Of a stretch of 18,288 bases of DNA, positions 15,826 through 18,288 are shown one piece after another. The position numbers and the translations under genes are program-made. The stretch is from the NCBI GenBank assembly GCA_964405075.1, contig CAYOMP010000042.1:1-18288 (forward strand), read 5' to 3'. The DNA comes from CAYOMP01 sp964405075. GTDB taxonomy: Bacteria; Bacillota; Clostridia; Lachnospirales; Lachnospiraceae. The notes beneath the pieces are model-generated. The model ran no database searches. It saw nothing but the letters and a program-made list of their open reading frames with translations, and was not told the origin of the DNA. Each line of letters starts with the position of its first letter. Positions within the stretch are counted from its first letter, which is position 1.

Positions 15826-15893
15826 TTAGTTTCACGGCGCTCGTCGAAAACCTATGTAAACATATTTTTCTCCTCGTTGCTCGTGTAAACTAA
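15826..15893. repeat. 68-bp imperfect palindrome, possible dispersed repeat or MITE-like element
   Basis: The outer arms TTAGTTTCACG (15826-15836) and CGTGTAAACTAA (15882-15893) pair over 11 bp with one bulged T. The inner parts can also pair (GC and CG blocks, GAAAA with TTTTC), closing on ATGT-AA-ACAT. A further ACATG/CATGT match lies outside (15807-15811 and 15896-15900). The GC-rich arms differ from the AT-rich surroundings. Repetition elsewhere in the genome is suspected but cannot be seen here. Confidence 0.55.
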
Positions 15894-15936
15894 ACCATGT
15901 CCACTGTACCTATTTGTCGTATGCTTTGCAACTAAA

Positions 15937-15970
15937 AGAACTTCGACAAGTCACATCATTCTCATCGAAG
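15937..15970 (-). terminator. Weak candidate terminator after secDF
   Basis: On the minus strand CTTCGA (15965-15970) and TCGAAG (15941-15946) form a 6-bp stem around an 18-nt loop, followed by TTCTTTT, starting 17 nt after the secDF stop. The large loop makes it a marginal candidate; the palindrome further on could serve instead. Confidence 0.35.
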
Positions 15971-15987
15971 CCCTTAAATACAATTAT

Positions 15988-18132
15988 TTATTCAGTTGCT
16001 TTACCAACTTTTGTTTTAAATACATACCATAATGCACCTGTAATACATACTGATGAATATCCACCACATACAATACCAACCATTAATGGTAATGCAAATT
16101 CTCTAATAGATGTTACACCAAGTATGAATAAAACAAATACCATTATAAATGTTGTAATTGAAGTGTAAACACTTCTTGTAAGTGTCTGTGTAATACTAGC
16201 ATTTACAACCTCAGCAATATCAGTTTTCTTAGATGCTCCCGCCATATTCTCACGAATTCTATCAAAGATAACAATTGTAGCATTAATAGAATAACCTACT
16301 ATTGTAAGCATACAAGCAATAAATGTATTACCAACAGATACTCTGGCTATAGCATAGAATGCCAATACAACTAATACATCATGCAATAATGCTATAACTG
16401 CACTTGTTGCAAAACGAATATCTTTGAATCTGAACCATATATATAATAGCATACATATTGTAGCAATAATTACTGAAACAATAGCATCTGACTTCATTTC
16501 TGAACTTATTGTTGAGCTGATACTTTCGCATGTAATAAGACTTTCATCTATACCAAAATTATCAACCAAAGCTTTATTCAAAGCTTCTCTCTCACTTACA
16601 TTCAAATCCCTAGTCTTAATAACAACTTCGTTACTATCATTAACCTTCTGTGTCTGAATGTTATTATCTCCTGTAACTTCTGAAATCACTGGAACAACAT
16701 TGTTTTCCAACTCTTCGATAGAATAATTTTCGTTAAATGTTACAGTTGTTGATGTTCCACCAACAAATTCCAAACTGTAGTTAAGAATATTTCCATCACT
16801 TGAATTATGAATTCCCATTCCTACAAATCCAGCAATAATTATTGCAATTGATATAATAAAGCAAATATTCTTCTTACCTAAGAAATTAATAGTTTTTCTT
16901 TCTTTGGCTTTTCCATAGAATTTTTCATCTGCAAATCCTACTGCATATAATGCTTTAAGTGTATATCTTGAAATAACCATAGCTGTAAACATTGAAAGAA
17001 CAATACCTATAGCTAATGTTGCTGCAAAACCTTTAACTGTACCAGAGCCTTTAATTCCTAATACTGCTGCAGCAATTAATGTAGTAACATTACCATCAAT
17101 AATAGCTGATAATGCTTTTTTGAAACCTGTATCAATAGCAGAACGAACTGTTTTTCCTTCTGCAATTTCTTCTCTAATTCTTGCAAAGATGATTACATTA
17201 GCATCTACTGCCATACCGATTGAAAGGATAATACCTGCAATACCCGGTAATGTAAGTGTAATATCAAATGCATTTAAAATAATAAGCTCTAATAATACAT
17301 AAAGAATTAATGCAATTCCTGATGCAAGACCTGGAATATAATAAACACAACACATAAATACTATAACAAGTATAAGACCAATTGCTCCTGCTTTTAAGCT
17401 TGTTTCAATAGCTGTTGCTCCAAGCTTAGCTCCTACTACATTAGAACGAAGTTCTTCAAGTTCTACTGAAAGTGAACCAATTCTGATAGAAGATGCTAAT
17501 TCTTCTGCTGCTTCATAGCTTTCCATTCCAGAGATAGTAGCTTCCCCACCTGAAATAGCTGTCTGTACTGTTGGTGCACTGATAATCTGTTCATCATATA
17601 CAATTGCTATCTGATTACCTACATTTGCAGCTGTTGCTTCATAAAACTTCTCTGCACCTACATCAGTTAAAGAAAGAATTACTACATTTTCTTTGTTCTG
17701 CATATCATCTTGAATAATTTGTGGCTGTGCATCGGCAATATCTGTTCCTTCTAAAACAACAGTTCCATCCATTAACTGGAATGTTAATGAACCTGGTTTA
17801 CCAAGTTCCTCTAATATTGCATTTGCATCTGAAACACCAGGGATTTCAACATTAATTCTGTTGTCACCTTCCTGATATACTTCTGATTCTGTGCTGTATC
17901 CTTCGACACGCTTTTGCAGCTTGTAAATTGTATCACTCATATCTTCTGGCGATGGTGTATCTCCAATAGCCTGATATGTAATGCTGACCCCACCTGCAAG
18001 GTCTAACCCTAAGTTGATGTTCTTAGCACTTCCTGTACCTGTACTTCCAAAACCTACTGCTGCTGTATATCCTAAGAAAACAACAAGTATAGCAGTAACA
18101 ATAAGTACAACAATACCATTTTTCTTTTTCAT
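15988..18132 (-). CDS. secDF: Fused protein-export membrane protein SecDF
   Basis: SecDF uses the proton gradient to help pull proteins out of the SecYEG channel after SecA action. Most bacteria have separate SecD and SecF, but here one 714-residue protein holds both, as in Bacillus. SecD part: TM1 (7-27), GLDLAGGVS (42-50), large external P1 domain, and TM2-TM6 (about 247-390) with the conserved VDANVIIFARIREE (309-322) carrying D310. SecF part: TM7 (421-440), LEFVGGTS (454-461), P4 domain, and TM8-TM12 (548-705) with GYSINATIVIFDRIREN (613-629). An Ala (618) stands where SecF normally has Asp or Glu. The start at 18132 (MKKKNG) gives a proper signal-anchor. It lies 17 nt after a radical SAM maturase gene, with GAAAGGG as a likely ribosome site. 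Confidence 0.96.
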   Translation of the reverse strand: MKKKNGIVVLIVTAILVVFLGYTAAVGFGSTGTGSAKNINLGLDLAGGVSITYQAIGDTPSPEDMSDTIYKLQKRVEGYSTESEVYQEGDNRINVEIPGVSDANAILEELGKPGSLTFQLMDGTVVLEGTDIADAQPQIIQDDMQNKENVVILSLTDVGAEKFYEATAANVGNQIAIVYDEQIISAPTVQTAISGGEATISGMESYEAAEELASSIRIGSLSVELEELRSNVVGAKLGATAIETSLKAGAIGLILVIVFMCCVYYIPGLASGIALILYVLLELIILNAFDITLTLPGIAGIILSIGMAVDANVIIFARIREEIAEGKTVRSAIDTGFKKALSAIIDGNVTTLIAAAVLGIKGSGTVKGFAATLAIGIVLSMFTAMVISRYTLKALYAVGFADEKFYGKAKERKTINFLGKKNICFIISIAIIIAGFVGMGIHNSSDGNILNYSLEFVGGTSTTVTFNENYSIEELENNVVPVISEVTGDNNIQTQKVNDSNEVVIKTRDLNVSEREALNKALVDNFGIDESLITCESISSTISSEMKSDAIVSVIIATICMLLYIWFRFKDIRFATSAVIALLHDVLVVLAFYAIARVSVGNTFIACMLTIVGYSINATIVIFDRIRENMAGASKKTDIAEVVNASITQTLTRSVYTSITTFIMVFVLFILGVTSIREFALPLMVGIVCGGYSSVCITGALWYVFKTKVGKATE

Positions 18133-18149
18133 TGTTCCCTACACCCTTT

Positions 18150-18288
18150 CTATTCTGCTAATGCAGCCTTTATCATTATCGCACATTCTACTCTTTTTCT
18201 TTCAAGTTCACAACCTATGTCATAGGCATCTGTAATTGAATTATGGAACTTAAATGAGTTAGCAGCACATCCGCCACTACAGTAAAAC
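18150..18288 (-). CDS. scfB: C-terminal end of a radical SAM/SPASM peptide maturase, probably the SCIFF maturase; 5' partial
   Basis: The last 45 codons and a TAG stop of a gene that runs off the window's right edge. The visible protein begins FYCSGGCAANSF, continues with DIGCELERKRVECA, and ends MIKAALAE. The CxxxC close to the edge and the later C and C (residues 3, 7, 26, 35 of the fragment) fit the auxiliary iron-sulfur cluster region of a SPASM domain. As I recall it, this ending and the position directly upstream of secDF match the maturase that makes thioether bonds in SCIFF (six cysteines in forty-five residues) peptides, nearly universal in Clostridia. The precursor peptide gene would be expected just beyond the window. 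Family assignment rests on 45 residues plus context. Confidence 0.75.
   Translation of the reverse strand, partial: FYCSGGCAANSFKFHNSITDAYDIGCELERKRVECAIMIKAALAE

Larger units (their letters stand above)
15690..15987. other. Non-coding gap with palindromic element
   Basis: I find no convincing gene in this stretch between secDF and the acetyltransferase. Its centre (15826-15893) is a long imperfect palindrome with more G and C than its surroundings. ATGCTTTGC occurs on both sides of it (15809-15817 and 15921-15929). The part near secDF contains a weak terminator-like hairpin (15937-15970). The part near the acetyltransferase gene (15690-15800) is AT-rich and presumably holds its promoter, but I could not choose a clear -35/-10 pair. 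Confidence 0.6.

Noticed and set aside
15826..15893. Palindrome as a CRISPR repeat or tRNA gene
   Set aside because: It occurs once, has no spacer pattern, and does not fold into a cloverleaf with T-loop or anticodon features.
15914..16168. Plus-strand open frame of 84 codons at the secDF end
   Set aside because: It lies mostly antisense to secDF, shows no domain, and secDF codon use explains the open frame.
17981..18235. Plus-strand open frame across the secDF start
   Set aside because: It runs antisense to both secDF and the maturase tail, which are clearly coding on the other strand.

Overview
The window is AT-rich, tightly packed chromosomal DNA from a Firmicute. It is most likely a member of Clostridia, Lachnospiraceae or a close relative. 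The reasons are the gene order on the minus strand (murE, priA, def, fmt, zinc peptidase, rsmB, rlmN, PP2C phosphatase, PASTA kinase, rsgA, rpe, thiN), a DNPR-type (meso-diaminopimelate) MurE, a fused SecDF, and what reads as the tail of a SCIFF-peptide radical SAM maturase next to secDF. Genus cannot be fixed from the sequence alone.

Layout. Positions 1-401 (+) hold the 3' part of an XRE-type helix-turn-helix regulator whose start lies outside the window. Positions 402-587 hold two terminator hairpins where this gene converges with the long minus-strand operon. Positions 588-13935 (-) hold twelve housekeeping genes with almost no gaps and several stop/start overlaps. One good promoter (extended -10, 17-bp spacer) lies upstream of murE at about 13991-14019. 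Positions 14215-14952 (-) hold a separately promoted and separately terminated gene for a Ser/Asn/Tyr-rich protein that resembles the C-terminal part of the flagellar cap protein FliD. Positions 15108-15689 (-) hold a GNAT acetyltransferase. Positions 15690-15987 are non-coding and contain a 68-bp imperfect palindrome. Positions 15988-18132 (-) hold secDF. Positions 18150-18288 (-) hold the last 45 codons of a SPASM/radical SAM peptide maturase.

How the genes fit together. The long operon joins cell-wall precursor synthesis (MurE), replication restart (PriA), formyl-Met handling (Def, Fmt), rRNA modification (RsmB, RlmN), ribosome maturation (RsgA) and a cognate PASTA kinase/phosphatase pair, and ends in central and cofactor metabolism (Rpe, ThiN). 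A kinase thought to sense wall fragments therefore sits in the same transcript as a wall-precursor ligase and ribosome-assembly genes. The right-hand group pairs the protein-export motor SecDF with RiPP maturation.

No CRISPR array, insertion sequence, tRNA, rRNA or riboswitch was seen. The most worthwhile leads are the truncated maturase at the right edge, the stand-alone FliD-like protein, the palindromic element at 15826-15893, the Cys-rich tail of the left-edge regulator, and an alanine where SecF normally has an acidic membrane residue.
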